Source: Piper betle
Taxonomy: Eukaryota; Streptophyta; Magnoliopsida; Piperales; Piperaceae
Length of the DNA stretch: 64,000 nt
Assembly: GCA_033002965.1 (NCBI GenBank)
Contig: JAURVB010014924.1
Coordinates: 1 to 64,000, forward strand
Direction: 5' to 3'
This document shows, one piece after another, positions 1-10,619 of this stretch; positions within the stretch are counted from its first letter, which is position 1, and each line of letters starts with the position of its first letter. The translations under genes and the position numbers were made by a program. The notes beneath the pieces were generated by a model. It saw only the letters and a list, made by a program, of their open reading frames with translations. It did no database searches and was not told the origin of the DNA.

Positions 1-91
1 AGATGACTGGAAGTTATGAGGAAACCTTGAGCTGAGATGGACTGGCTCAGACACCTGATGGTGAAGACCATGATGATTCAAGGAAGAACTC

Positions 92-1200
92 CTAACAGCC
101 ATGTGAGATGGCTCCCCAAAATGTAATTGAGTTTGGGCTAACATCTGAAAAAGCAAATGTGGTTGTTGCTGCTGCTGCGAAGTTGTGGCTGAAGTTTGCT
201 GAAGGTTGCTGTTGCTGAAGTTGCTGCTGCTGAAACAACAACTCTTTCCGTTGTTGCACATGCAGGGGTTGCTTTAATAGCCTATCCAGAATAGAAATAT
301 GGGATGGAACTGATTGCTGAGAATACCGTGAAAGATTAAGTATATGTGGCTCTTGATAGTCTGATGGTTCAAATTGCAGGTTCATGGCATCTTTCAATTG
401 CGCCCAAGAAGATATTTCTTGATCCTGTTGCAACATCTCAAATTTCTCTGCCCGACTGAACCAAGGAATCGGGTCCTTTGAACCATCGAAGTTGGGGAAA
501 CTAATTTTGGATCCCTTCAGGCAGTCCTCGTTTGGAGAATTCTGCATCAACACCTCATGAGCATTTGTCAAGCACGTTCCACTCCAGATCTGGAAAAACC
601 TTGCTGAAACCTTCCACCAGAGTACATGGTCGGTTCCTCCATTTGGGGTATACCCTGCCGATGTCTACCACCAGACAACATCATATGCTCCCCCCATTGG
701 AAGTTTTGACACTTGCCCTGCACGTGATCATTAATATCCCCTCAAAACATACCATTCTGCCTATTACCCAATGGCTGCCAGAACTCCTGTTGAGGATGAT
801 AATGGGTTCCCTGCAATTGCTCTTCTTGGTGTCTCCTACTACCAGACAACAACGATTGTTCCTCCAGTTGATGATCATGGTAGCTGCCCTGCAGACGGTA
901 TGGTCTTCTTCCAGAGGATGTCGCCTGCTCTTCCCATTGAAGATTCCTTTGATTACCCTGCAAGTGATTATTGAAATCCAAACCATATGCAGGAACCCTA
1001 ACATTTGAAGTCCCAATTCCCTCTCGATTTTCAAGAATTGGTCTATTGCCGACACCCTTCAATCTTGCTTGCAACAACAAATCGAACTTAGCAGAAATAT
1101 CAGCAACAACATTCATTAGTTGATCCTGGACCTTCCGAATTTGAGACAATTCATCAAAGTTGGGCAAAAGATGTGTACCTCCCTCGCCTGGCTCTGATAC
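92..1200 (-). pseudogene. degenerate gag (Ty3/gypsy-like)
   Basis: Two minus-strand frames carry Gag-like sequence. The upstream part (about 742-1200) starts near the primer site with a helical segment (FDELSQIRKVQDQLMNVVAD) followed by a Gln-rich linker. The downstream part (92-571) has the FPNFDGSKDPIPWFSRAEKF motif and the typical I-S-S-W-x-x-L-K-D-A-M-x-x-x-F-E-P-S-D-Y segment, then a poly-Gln stretch. The two parts are in different frames, and the usual stretch between the FDG/RAE motif and the SW-L motif is missing, so there is a frame break plus a short internal deletion. No zinc knuckle is visible before the window edge. Confidence 0.65.
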
Positions 1201-1202
1201 CA
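1189..1202 (-). other. primer-binding site for initiator Met-tRNA
   Basis: The minus strand reads TGGTATCAGAGCCA, exactly complementary to the 3' end of plant initiator methionine tRNA, which primes minus-strand DNA synthesis in many plant LTR retrotransposons. It is preceded by an A, so the site overlaps an in-frame ATG (M-V-S-E-P). Whether that ATG is used is unknown. Confidence 0.75.
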
Positions 1203-1205
1203 TTT

Positions 1206-1765
1206 TGGTGTGAACTTCTTCAGCAACGTCGGTGGTGATGTCCTTGCCCCTGCTCTGCCTCATACTCTGCTTCGGCGGTGCCATGGAGACGATGACGGGA
1301 ATGGAGATCGAGACTTGAAGATCGATCTCAATCGAGGGGGCAGGATGGAGTCCTGCTACCTTGCGTTCCTCCTGAAAGGTCGGAGAAGAAATAAAAAAAC
1401 AAAAACAAGCTTTATTCATTCATCAATTCAATGACTCTTACAATTGGATTGGCTCTGCTTTTATACCCCCACACAAGCCATGCTCTGTTTCTCCCGCCAA
1501 CCCTTACATTCAAACGCGTGCCAATACAACAGTACCCTCACTCACCTTATACCCATTATATTCATACCACTTAAGTTTTGCGATGGCTTTAGATGGATCA
1601 TTGGATGTTAAATATGAACTGGACTAGCCACTGTAAGAAGGCTTTGCTTCCACATGTATACAAGATATCAATTTTATATTTTAGCAATATATATAAGATT
1701 ATTTTTTAATATTCTCTCCCGCGTACAAGTCCATTAAGCTTTATATATAAACCCACGTCATCCAA
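1206..1765 (-). repeat. 5' LTR of the gag-bearing element
   Basis: On the minus strand this stretch has LTR-like order: an AT-rich U3, a TATA box (TATAAAAG, near 1457-1464), a polyadenylation signal (AATAAA, near 1412-1420), a U5-like tract, and then a Met-tRNA primer site three bases beyond its inner end. The inner end at 1206 is set by the primer site. The outer end is approximate. Confidence 0.6.
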
Positions 1766-2958
1766 ATGGCATGCTCTATAGCTGATCCGGGTTGAGAAAA
1801 TCGGCCGATTCCGTGCGGAATCGGCCGATTTAAATCGGATCGGCGCGATGCCGATCCGATTTCGGGGCCGAATCGGTCGGCCCCGAATCGGTCGCTGAAT
1901 CGGCCGATTTCGGCCGATTCCAACCGATTTAACTCGGAATCGGAATCGGCCGATTTAAATCGGAATCGGTTTTTTTACGAAATTACTAAAATACCCTAGG
2001 TATGATTTTAATTAAATTAATTAAGCATGGGTAAAATGGTAATTTGGCTTTAAAACCCTCCCCGCTTCCGCCGTCGCGCTCGCTCCGCCGCCCTCCGCTC
2101 CGCTTCCGCCGCAGCTCCGCCACGGCCGTCCGACCACGCCACTGCCGTCCGACCACGCCACTGCCGTCCGACCATGCCGCCGCCCCGTTTCCGCCCCGCC
2201 GTGCGTCCCCGACTCCGGGGTCGCCGCCCTCCGCTCCGCTTCCGCCGCAGCTCCGCCACGGCCGTCCGACCACGTCGCCGCCCCGTTTCCGCCTCCGCCG
2301 TGCGTCCCCGACTCCGGGCTCACCGCCGGCGGGGGTAGGGAGGGGAGGGTGGCATTCTCGTAATTAAGAGTTGACTCGAGTGTAACTCGAGTCAAAAATA
2401 ATAATTAATTTATAAATAATTTAAAAAATCTTAAAAAATATTTAAAAATATCATAAACTATAATACACAGAATAATATCAAAATAACATCAATACCTAAT
2501 TTTAATATATTTATATTATGAATTATCAAATTATTATATATAACCGATTAAATTAATTTGGACCGATTCAACTGAACCGATTCCTGGCCGATTCAGACCG
2601 ATTCCGATTCCGATTCTGATTCACTGGAAAACCGATTCCGATTCCGATTCCGATTTATGCAACCATGTAGCTGATAACCCACCCGAACTCACCTATATCG
2701 CGTCCTAATTCGTCATTCGGCCCTAAAATATTCTACGATCAAATAAAAATAACAATCAATACTGCATACCTCCATATACTTGATAACCCATTTTTTCATC
2801 ATCTTTCAGGCGTTATCATCATACACTTGAGCATACATGACCCTCATTGCTCATAACTCACAGCTGGCCTCAACCCAGCTCGCGGTCCATGAAGCTGACT
2901 CGACTCGAACCGACTGGTTCACTCCCGTAAAACTTTGACTCGAGTCACGGGTTTTACA
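1765..2958 (-). repeat. LTR remnant of the solo-LTR family, split by a hAT-like insertion
   Basis: The segments 1765-1786 and 2676-2958 together match one end of the solo LTRs at 39626-42598 and 46552-49309. Shared landmarks are 'ctgataacccaccc', 'gcgtcctaat.cgt', 'gcataactcac.gctggcctc', 'gactcgactcgaacc' and a terminal 'gggttttaca' at 2958. The rest of this LTR is absent on the left, where the gag element's LTR begins. The two pieces are interrupted by an 881-bp element flanked by an 8-bp duplication. Confidence 0.75.
1787..2667. mobile_element. non-autonomous hAT-like element
   Basis: An 881-bp insertion flanked by the perfect 8-bp direct repeat TAGCTGAT (1779-1786 and 2668-2675), the duplication size of hAT transposons. 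The ends are imperfect inverted repeats: CCGGGTTGAGAAAATCGG at the left, and CATGGTTGCATAAATCGG when the right end is read on the minus strand, close to the CAGGG start usual for hAT ends. Subterminal regions are arrays of 'cggccgattcc'/'aatcgg'. The centre (about 2044-2340) is GC-rich without a credible protein, and 2340-2470 resembles part of the local LTR family. No transposase is encoded. Confidence 0.75.
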
Positions 2959-5141
2959 CATAGCCCCTCTATTGCTGCCTGCCTCCCCTGACCTACGTGC
3001 CGGGTAACCCCTCCACCACACCTGCGCGTCACGTAACCCCTTTGCCACCACCTTCCTCTGCAGCCCCGCACATCGTGTAACTCTGCCGCCGCTTGGCTCC
3101 CCTGACCTACATGCTGCATAACCCCTTTGCCACCACCTTCGTGCCGTGTAACCCCCACTGCCACCCACCTCTACCACCTTGCGTGTCACCTGCGGACCTC
3201 TACTGCTACTTGCCTCTGCCGCCCTCTGCTTCATCTATTTTATTCTTTTGGATTATAAACTTTACCTACAAGTTTTCAATTAAATTAATTAAATAAAGGT
3301 TAAGTATTTATTTTATATCTACTCGTTTTATGATTAATACTTTTTTATTAGGTTAATGATTATATATGATTGGAAGATAAGGCAAAAAGAGCTTATACTA
3401 ATAAAATTGTTCGGTATTTGAGTATAGGAAGTGTAAGCATCGTTGTAATTAGGTTACCAGCTTCTGTGATCTATTCATTATTTACGCAATTACTTGGTAA
3501 AAGAAGCTTACACAATTATTTGGTAAAAGAAGCTTGTATCATGTATTATCAATCAATAATATTTATTAGTACCACTTTTATAAATAAAATTGATTTACAA
3601 TAATTATGACATTATAAATATTAAATAAATTGTATTATTAATATAAAATATTAGACACTCGATCAGATAAAAAAATTATTTTTTATTTGTTTAATTCTGT
3701 TAAATTTTATTCATTAAATTAATCCGACATATTTCAGATTTCAGTCTCACTCGATAATTTTAACATATGCACACACCGTTAATGCCATAACATAGATAGG
3801 CACGTGATCGCTAGCTGTACTACAAAACAAGCCCGGTTTTTGTGGCAGACGTGGAGCCAGCTTTATGGCAAGAGAGGGTCCCACCAGATTTAAGTGGATT
3901 ATGGGCCTTCTTGTTCTGGGCCAAATAGCACTAGGCCCGGCCCATATATCTTAGAACTGTTGTTGCACTTGATAAGCCCATGTAGCTCTTTGGTCCCTGG
4001 ACCCAAATATTATAACAAAACCTGTAATGTGGGTCTTGTGTGAAGTGAGCGTAATTGCTACCTTTCACGTACTCATATTAGGAAACAACTGTATTCATTA
4101 AACTTAAAATAAAATCATATATATATATAAAGATGGGCCTCTTCTACATGTTAAATTGATTTGAAAGTTAAACGCATTATGTTTGCTGGTATCCTGACAT
4201 TCTGTAGGGGGATCTGAATGAACTTGGTGAAGATGGTGCACATAACTAAACCTACAATATTGCATATATCGAAATCTACTTAATTAGTGAGGGCTTTGGT
4301 AAAAAGTCTACCTAGCAAGTACCAAATGCTTGTGTCACAGTCGCTAGGCCCATACTTTGTATCATAGAATTCTGTATAGCCGATACGTATTGCGATGTTG
4401 CTAATGCGTATTGAATTTTGAAGAGTCTGAACCATCCGATATGTCTCAAAATAATTTTTTTTATTCTTTTACCAATTTTAGTATTTATAAAATTAAAAAA
4501 GCTTAATCTACATTAAAAACAATCAAATGTGTCATCTACACATTTTTTAGTTCACTTTTAGGTAAATTTCATTGTTTTTTTGTAATTTATATTAAAAAAT
4601 AAAAAAATGATATACTTTCTCTTTCTATTATACATTTTTATTATCTTTATTTTTAATTGACTCTTGTTAGCCCTTTTAGTATTTTTATGTTTTTAGTAGT
4701 TTTTAATTTTTTATAAGATATATAATAGTCATTTTCTTTTTAAAAGATACTACTTCTTAATTTTACTTTAGGTATGACTAAGCACTCTATATTTATATTA
4801 GTGCAATAAAAATGATGTTTACTGTCATAAACTTTAACAAAATGATTATTATCAAGTAAATTTTAATTATTGTCACGTTTATTCATAAAATGATTTTAAT
4901 TTTATGTGCGAGATATACAAATACTATCAATCCATTCATCACTTATAAAATTTAAATTAATATTTATTAATTATTAAACAGAAAATTAGAACTTAAATTA
5001 ATATTTTGTATAGTATTTTTAATAAAATATTATTATACATATTATTAAAAAAAATTTGGACTTGTACTTAAAAAAAAAAAAAAGGTGCCCTAGGTCAAAT
5101 CTTGGTATTATGGTTAACCTTCACTATTTTAAAAAAGAAGG
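2959..5141. other. gene-free stretch upstream of the kinesin gene
   Basis: From 2960 to 3240 the sequence is C-rich with imperfect 'gtaacccctttgccacc' repeats and only low-complexity open frames. From 3300 to 5100 it is AT-rich with homopolymer runs and a short repeated phrase near 3490-3535 (ttggtaaaagaagctt). I see no gene, RNA gene or complete transposon here. Confidence 0.6.
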
Positions 5142-5182
5142 TGACCGTTGGCCCCTCTTTGTCAGGGAGCGTCCAACGGTCG
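5142..5182. promoter_or_regulatory. inverted pair of MSA-like mitotic promoter motifs
   Basis: Two copies of the core AACGG in MSA-like context face each other about 170-210 bp upstream of the kinesin start codon: GCCAACGGTCA on the minus strand (5142-5152) and TCCAACGGTCG on the plus strand (5172-5182). Each matches the published mitosis-specific activator consensus YCYAACGGYYA at 10 of 11 positions. MSA elements are bound by three-repeat MYB (MYB3R) factors and drive G2/M expression of B-type cyclins and mitotic kinesins. The assignment is motif-based inference supported by the nature of the downstream gene. Confidence 0.6.
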
Positions 5183-5352
5183 GCATATCGTTCAAACTTT
5201 TTGAATTCCAATCTTGAGGTCAGCCGAGGCGAAGCAGACGAAGACGACGACGAAGATCGAAGAAATTAGCAGAGATCTTGAAGAGAAAGATCGAAGCTTT
5301 CCCTCCAGATCGTGTTAGCAAGCCAACGGGAACTTGGGTTTCGCCGGACGCG

Positions 5353-8300
5353 ATGGAAGGCGAGGCGTTGGACGAGTCCTCGCTCTGTGTGGCCGGGTCC
5401 AGGCTTCTGCCCTCCGGGTTCGTGAAGCCCAAGGATTCAGGTTCTTCTCTGCTCTTCTTCTTTTGATTTCGTGATGTGATTCGGTGCTGTGGTTGCTGTC
5501 ATGATTTACCGGGGGCCTTGTTTGTTTAGAAAGTGAACGAAATTTGTTTCTTTGCGGAGTAGGAAGTGATCGTTGTTCTTGTAAGATGGCACTAAATTTT
5601 AGATTTTGAAGTCCTTTTTTATTCCATGGCTACTTGTGAAATGCATATGCGAAATCATGGATGAATGCGAGCAATTTTTATGAAGGACTGTATACGGGCA
5701 GATTCTTTATGAAATCTGGCATTGCTAGATTTGTTTTTGGACATGGAATCATAAGTTGACATTTGTTTTAGCATTTCGCTTAGTTATAATTTTGTCTGTT
5801 GGAAATTGGTGTTGGATTTAGACTACGAATTTTGGAAGATTGAGCATAAGAGTGGAACTAAACTATTGCAATTTCGCATGATTGAGCTCGCTTCCAATAT
5901 TCCCTTTACTCTATGTGTCACGCTCTTTTTAATGAGGCATCTATGTTTGCCCTTATTCGGTTAAGAAAGTTTTTCTTATCTACCTCATGTTAGCATTCCT
6001 GGTGTATCTTAAAATCTATTGTGCTTTACCTCTTTTTTTATATTCAAATAATCACACACAATGCCAGCTGTTTCGATTTGCTTTCCTGTTTTTTTGGATT
6101 TGTTCATTGTGAGTCTTCATTTGTTAACCATGATGATAATCACTATTTTCAATGACAACAGATGATTTGGTTGCATTTGTTAACGCTGAGGCTGGAACTC
6201 TTGAATTGGGTCTAAAGCAAAATGCACAGATTTGCTTCTCTGTGCAAGGAGGAGAAGTATTAAGAACAACTGAGACTATTATAAATAGTGGGGATTATCC
6301 TTTTCTGTATCAATGTGCACGATCTGGAAATTCTAGTTACACCTTCAAAAACCTTTCCCCTGGGGACTATATTGTTGACCTTCATTTTGCTGAGATCATA
6401 AACACATATGGACCCAAGGGAATGAGAGTGTTTGATGTGTACATACAGAACGATAAGGCATGTACATTAAACCATCTTTTCTTTTTCGATTCATCACACA
6501 TTTCAACTTTGACCATCAATGATTCCATGGTTTTGATTTCAGGTCCTTTCTGAGCTAGATATATATTCAATCGTTGGATCAAATAAGCCACTGCAGCTAG
6601 TTGATACTGTGGCTTCAGTATCTGATAATGGTGAATTGGTGGTGAGATTGCAATCTGTATATGGAAGTGCCTCCATATGTGGAATTTGCATCAAAAAGGT
6701 TAAGCATGCATCAGGTAATGCAGAAGTAACTGGAAACAATGAATTTATTAGCTTCAACCAACACAATACCTCTTAATTTTAGAGAAAAATATGACATCAA
6801 GTTGGTTTCCACCTTTCAGGTACTTGCAAAAGTTTAGAGCACCTTATTTGTAACAACTGTGCCAATGAGATTGATGTTCCGCTCACACTGGTATTGATTT
6901 TTTCTTGCCGTTGATGAGTGTTTGTTTTGTAAGTGAAACAAAATAGCGCCATCTTTTAATGTTTACAGCATCTGCAGATTAGAATGAGAAGCATGCGAGA
7001 TGTATCAAAATATGAACAGAAAATACAGGAATTGACATGTCAAGTGCAGTATAAGTCAGATGAATGCTACGAGGCCTGGAGGTCTTTGACTGCTGCAAAT
7101 GATCAGCTGGAGAAGCTAAGAATGGATTTTGATGTCAATTTATTCAAGGCAGATTCCCAAGGTCTGAATTTAATTTGATCTTTATTGGGCTATTAGTTAT
7201 CTTAGTTTTGTAATACTTAATGCTTTTTTTTCATATATTTCAGATAGAGCACTGGAAAAACAAGCTGAACAGTTGAGAGACATTTCAAGCAAATATGAAC
7301 GGGATAGAGCACTTTGGGCGAGTAGCTATTGTCAAGCTAGAAGAAAAAATTAAGGTATAAAACAAAGGTGACTAGTCAGTGTGTCATTTTTTGCTGACCT
7401 TTTTTTCTCTTTCTCAACAGGTGATGAGGCAAGAGCAGTTCATACTATCACAGGAAGCTCATCATTGTGCTGATTCAATACCTGAATTGCAAAAGATGAT
7501 TTTTGCTGTTCAAAGCCTTGGTAATTTTGGGGAATATGATTAATTTGCTTGAATTTTTTTATACTATATAGGTTAAACTTTTGTTGATTAATATGGGCTT
7601 TTACATTGTTCAGTCACCCAATGTGAAGAACTAAAACTCAAGTACAATGAAGAGATGACCAGAAGAAAAAACTTTTTAACCTAGTTATTCAGACTAAAGG
7701 TTCGATCACAAACTTTACTTAGGACCTACATTCATGAAAGAACGCTTAATGGGGTTTTCTACATGCTTCAGGCAACATCCGGGTCTTCTGTAGATGTAGG
7801 CCTCTGAATAAAGAAGAGATTGCTGCTAAATACGTTAATGTAATGGATTTTGATGCTGCGAAGGATGGTGATATTGGCATAATCACTAATGGGGGGCCAA
7901 CTAAGAAGACATTCAAGTTTGACAGGGTTTTTACTCCAAAGGATGACCAAGGTACCTATATCTTCGGTTAAAGATTTATGAAAGCTCAATGAGCTCTTTA
8001 GCATATAGAAATCTAAAGTCCCTGATTTTCGTTTCAGTTGATGTATTTGCGGATACTTCACCTTTGGTAGTCTCGGTTCTTGATGGCTACAATGTTTGCA
8101 TTTTTGCTTATGGACAAACTGGAACTGGAAAAACTTTTACAATGGAGGGCATTGAGACGAATCGTGGAGTTAATTACCGGACTCTTGAAGAGCTCTTTAA
8201 AGTTGCAAAAGAAAGAGAGGACACCACTTCTTACAAAATTTCTGTTAGTGTGCTTGAAGTTTATAACGAACAGATTCGAGACTTGCTTGCAGCATCACCC

Positions 8301-10619
8301 TCAAAGAAGTGAGTTATTGACTGATGAGTATGAATTTTCTTCTTGTACCCTGTTCCAGTATCAGTTACTGAAAGTTTGTTTCTCAATGTAGGTTGGATAT
8401 AAGACAAGTGGCAGAAGGATCTCATTATGTGCCAGGAATAGTGGAAGCTGAGGTAAAAAATGTGAGGCAAGTTTGGGAAGTCCTACAAGCCGGAAGCCAA
8501 GCTAGGGCTGTTGGCTCCAACAATGTGAATGAACATAGCAGCAGATCTCACTGGTTTGTTTGAACCTAACTTCTTCCCATAATCTCTAACTCTGATTTTC
8601 TGCTCTAACTTGTATGTTGTTCCTTGAACATGGTCAGCATGCTTTGCATAATGGTCGACTCAAAGAACTTGTTAAATGGGGAATGCACAAAAAGTAAACT
8701 ATGGCTTGTCGATTTGGCTGGAAGTGAAAGACTTGTAAAAACTGAGGCGCAAGGTGATCGGCTCAAAGAAGCACAAAATATAAATAGATCCTTGTCTGCC
8801 CTTGGTGATGTAATTTCTGCTTTAGCCTCCAAAGCAAATCATGTTCCTTACAGGTTAAGATCATTTGTTGTTCAATGCCTTCATGATATTCACCATGATT
8901 ATCGTAGTTAGCCACATTTCTGATTTTCTTTATCTGATTGCAGAAATTCGAAGCTTACACATTTGCTTCAAGACTCATTAGGTATTTTATGATTTCAACA
9001 TAATACTTATTTTTTCCTTTTAGTATTAATAAATATATTATTAACCAGACAAGGAATGAAATAGTGTTTAAACTGCCCTCTTTGCAATTTGTAATGATGC
9101 AGGAGGGGATTCTAAGACTCTTATGTTTGTGCAAATAAGTCCTTCTGAAAAAGATCTTGGAGAGACCTTAAGTTCATTGAACTTTACAACTCGTGTGCGT
9201 GGGGTGGAACTAGGTCCTGCAAAGAAGCAAGTTGATTTGACTGGTGATATGCAAAAGCTGAAACAAATGGTGAGACATGTTACATGTAATGCACACTTGA
9301 TATACTTGTTCTTTCTCATTGAAGCTTCTCATTGCTGATACATTTTTATTCCCCCAATTTGTATATGAAGTTTGAGAAAACAAAAGCAGAGTCCAAGAAT
9401 AAAGATGAAAGTATAAAAAGGCTTGAAGAAACTTGTCAAAACTTGGAAGGAAAAGTGAGAAACAGAGATTTAGTCAGCCGAAGCCAACAGGATAAGGTAA
9501 ATTATTTATCATTATTTGTAAAAAAATTGCATATGTGGATCTGAAGCTTAACTAATGTTATGGGTTTATACAAAAGGTCAAAGAACTTGAAGAGTCCAAG
9601 CAGGAACTGCGCACAAATGTAGATCAACTTGCTGAGAGACTTAAAGAGAAGGATGACTTGGTAAACTATTTAATTATCTACTACAAGTTGTATGCTTCTT
9701 TTTGACACTTTGAGCTAGAAAGTATGAAGTTAAACACTAATTATCTTCATGGACGTACCTAGAACAAGGAGCTCCATAAAAAGCTTAGAATGATGGAACA
9801 ACAAAGCGCCGATGCAATTACTTTACAGCAAAAGGTTTGTCCCATTAGCTGATAAGAAAAAACATTTTCCATCTCTACCTACGATTGAATAAAGAGGCAT
9901 TCATGTTTGAGTTCCACACAGGTTGCAAACTTGGAAGCTAACCTTAGAGAGCAACGAAGGCAAGCATGCGAGAGTATGGCACTTCATGAAAAGGTGAATG
10001 GCTTGTGAATGAAAAGATTTTAGCAGTTGATCACATTAGAAGGAGCTCAAACTCATGTTATTACTGATTGAAATTTGTGTACTTTGACAATGTTCAGGTA
10101 AAAGAGCTGGAGTTGAAGTTGAAAGAAAGAGAGAAACAGTTGCAATCACGAATGAAGTCATTTCACTTGCCCTACAGTCCAATTGACAACAGTCCTCTCT
10201 TAAGCAATTTGCCACCTAGTGATAACATTTTGAAGAGCTTGAATTTGATCAATGCAGCCAACAATGAGTCTGTTCTCCTTTGTGGGATTGATTCTTTGCA
10301 TGAGATGCGTAGGAAAAGGGAGCGGCGAAGTGGACCTGGTGAGGTTGAGAACAGACCCAGCAACATTGCATTGCAATTGTCTGATTCTAGCGTGCAGAAC
10401 AAGAAAGTGGTGAGAAGAGTGGATCCCCATAACAAGTTTACCGCCAGCTCAAGGCAAAATGATGGAGGCAAGCCAATGCCAAGGTTGTCAAGGATGACAA
10501 GGCCTACAAACGCGACTAATAATATATGCGGTATTGGTTCTTTTGTTAGGCCTGTGAGAGACCATGTAGGAGGAGGAGCTTTGAAGGTGAAGGAGAAGAC
10601 AAGGATGTGGTCAAGATGA
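5353..10619 (+). CDS. kinesin-14 with N-terminal malectin domain
   Basis: Minus-end-directed microtubule motor of the plant malectin-containing KIN-14 group (KIN-14Q/R type); about 1,008 residues from 19 exons: 5353-5440, 6162-6457, 6543-6714, 6820-6890, 6969-7161, 7244-7354, 7421-7520, 7614-7699, 7772-7951, 8038-8308, 8392-8553, 8638-8853, 8944-8981, 9103-9269, 9371-9496, 9577-9660, 9763-9834, 9922-9993, 10098-10619. Order: malectin domain (exons 2-3; [24 protein letters not shown]), coiled coil (exons 5-8), motor with P-loop GQTGTGKT, switch I NEHSSRSH and switch II DLAGSER, then a C-terminal coiled coil and basic tail. The motor starts at [12 protein letters not shown]. The start is the first ATG in a conserved frame. 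Intron 2 uses a GC donor. Two one-base indels break the coiled-coil exons: an extra base near 7324 and a missing A in the run at 7666-7671. The motor itself is unbroken. Upstream MSA motifs suggest mitotic expression. Confidence 0.9.

Larger units (their letters stand above)
1..1765 (-). mobile_element. LTR retrotransposon, 5' part (LTR, primer site, gag)
   Basis: Read on the minus strand, the window starts inside an LTR retrotransposon whose 5' LTR lies at about 1206-1765, followed by a primer-binding site and a gag-like region that runs off the left edge. The gag region resembles plant Ty3/gypsy Gag (FPNFDGSKDPIPWFSRAE), which is the basis for the superfamily guess; no pol domains are inside the window, so the class is not proven. 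The outer LTR boundary near 1760-1770 is uncertain because the partner LTR is outside the window and no target-site duplication can be tested. Confidence 0.75.

Noticed and set aside
742..1419. A single 225-residue Gag-like protein starting inside the LTR
   Set aside because: The first third covers the LTR end and primer site; only the part after about 1200 resembles Gag.
2021..2395. Gly/Arg/Ala-rich open frames
   Set aside because: Internal GC-rich part of the hAT-like element, with tandem nucleotide repeats driving open frames in several phases.
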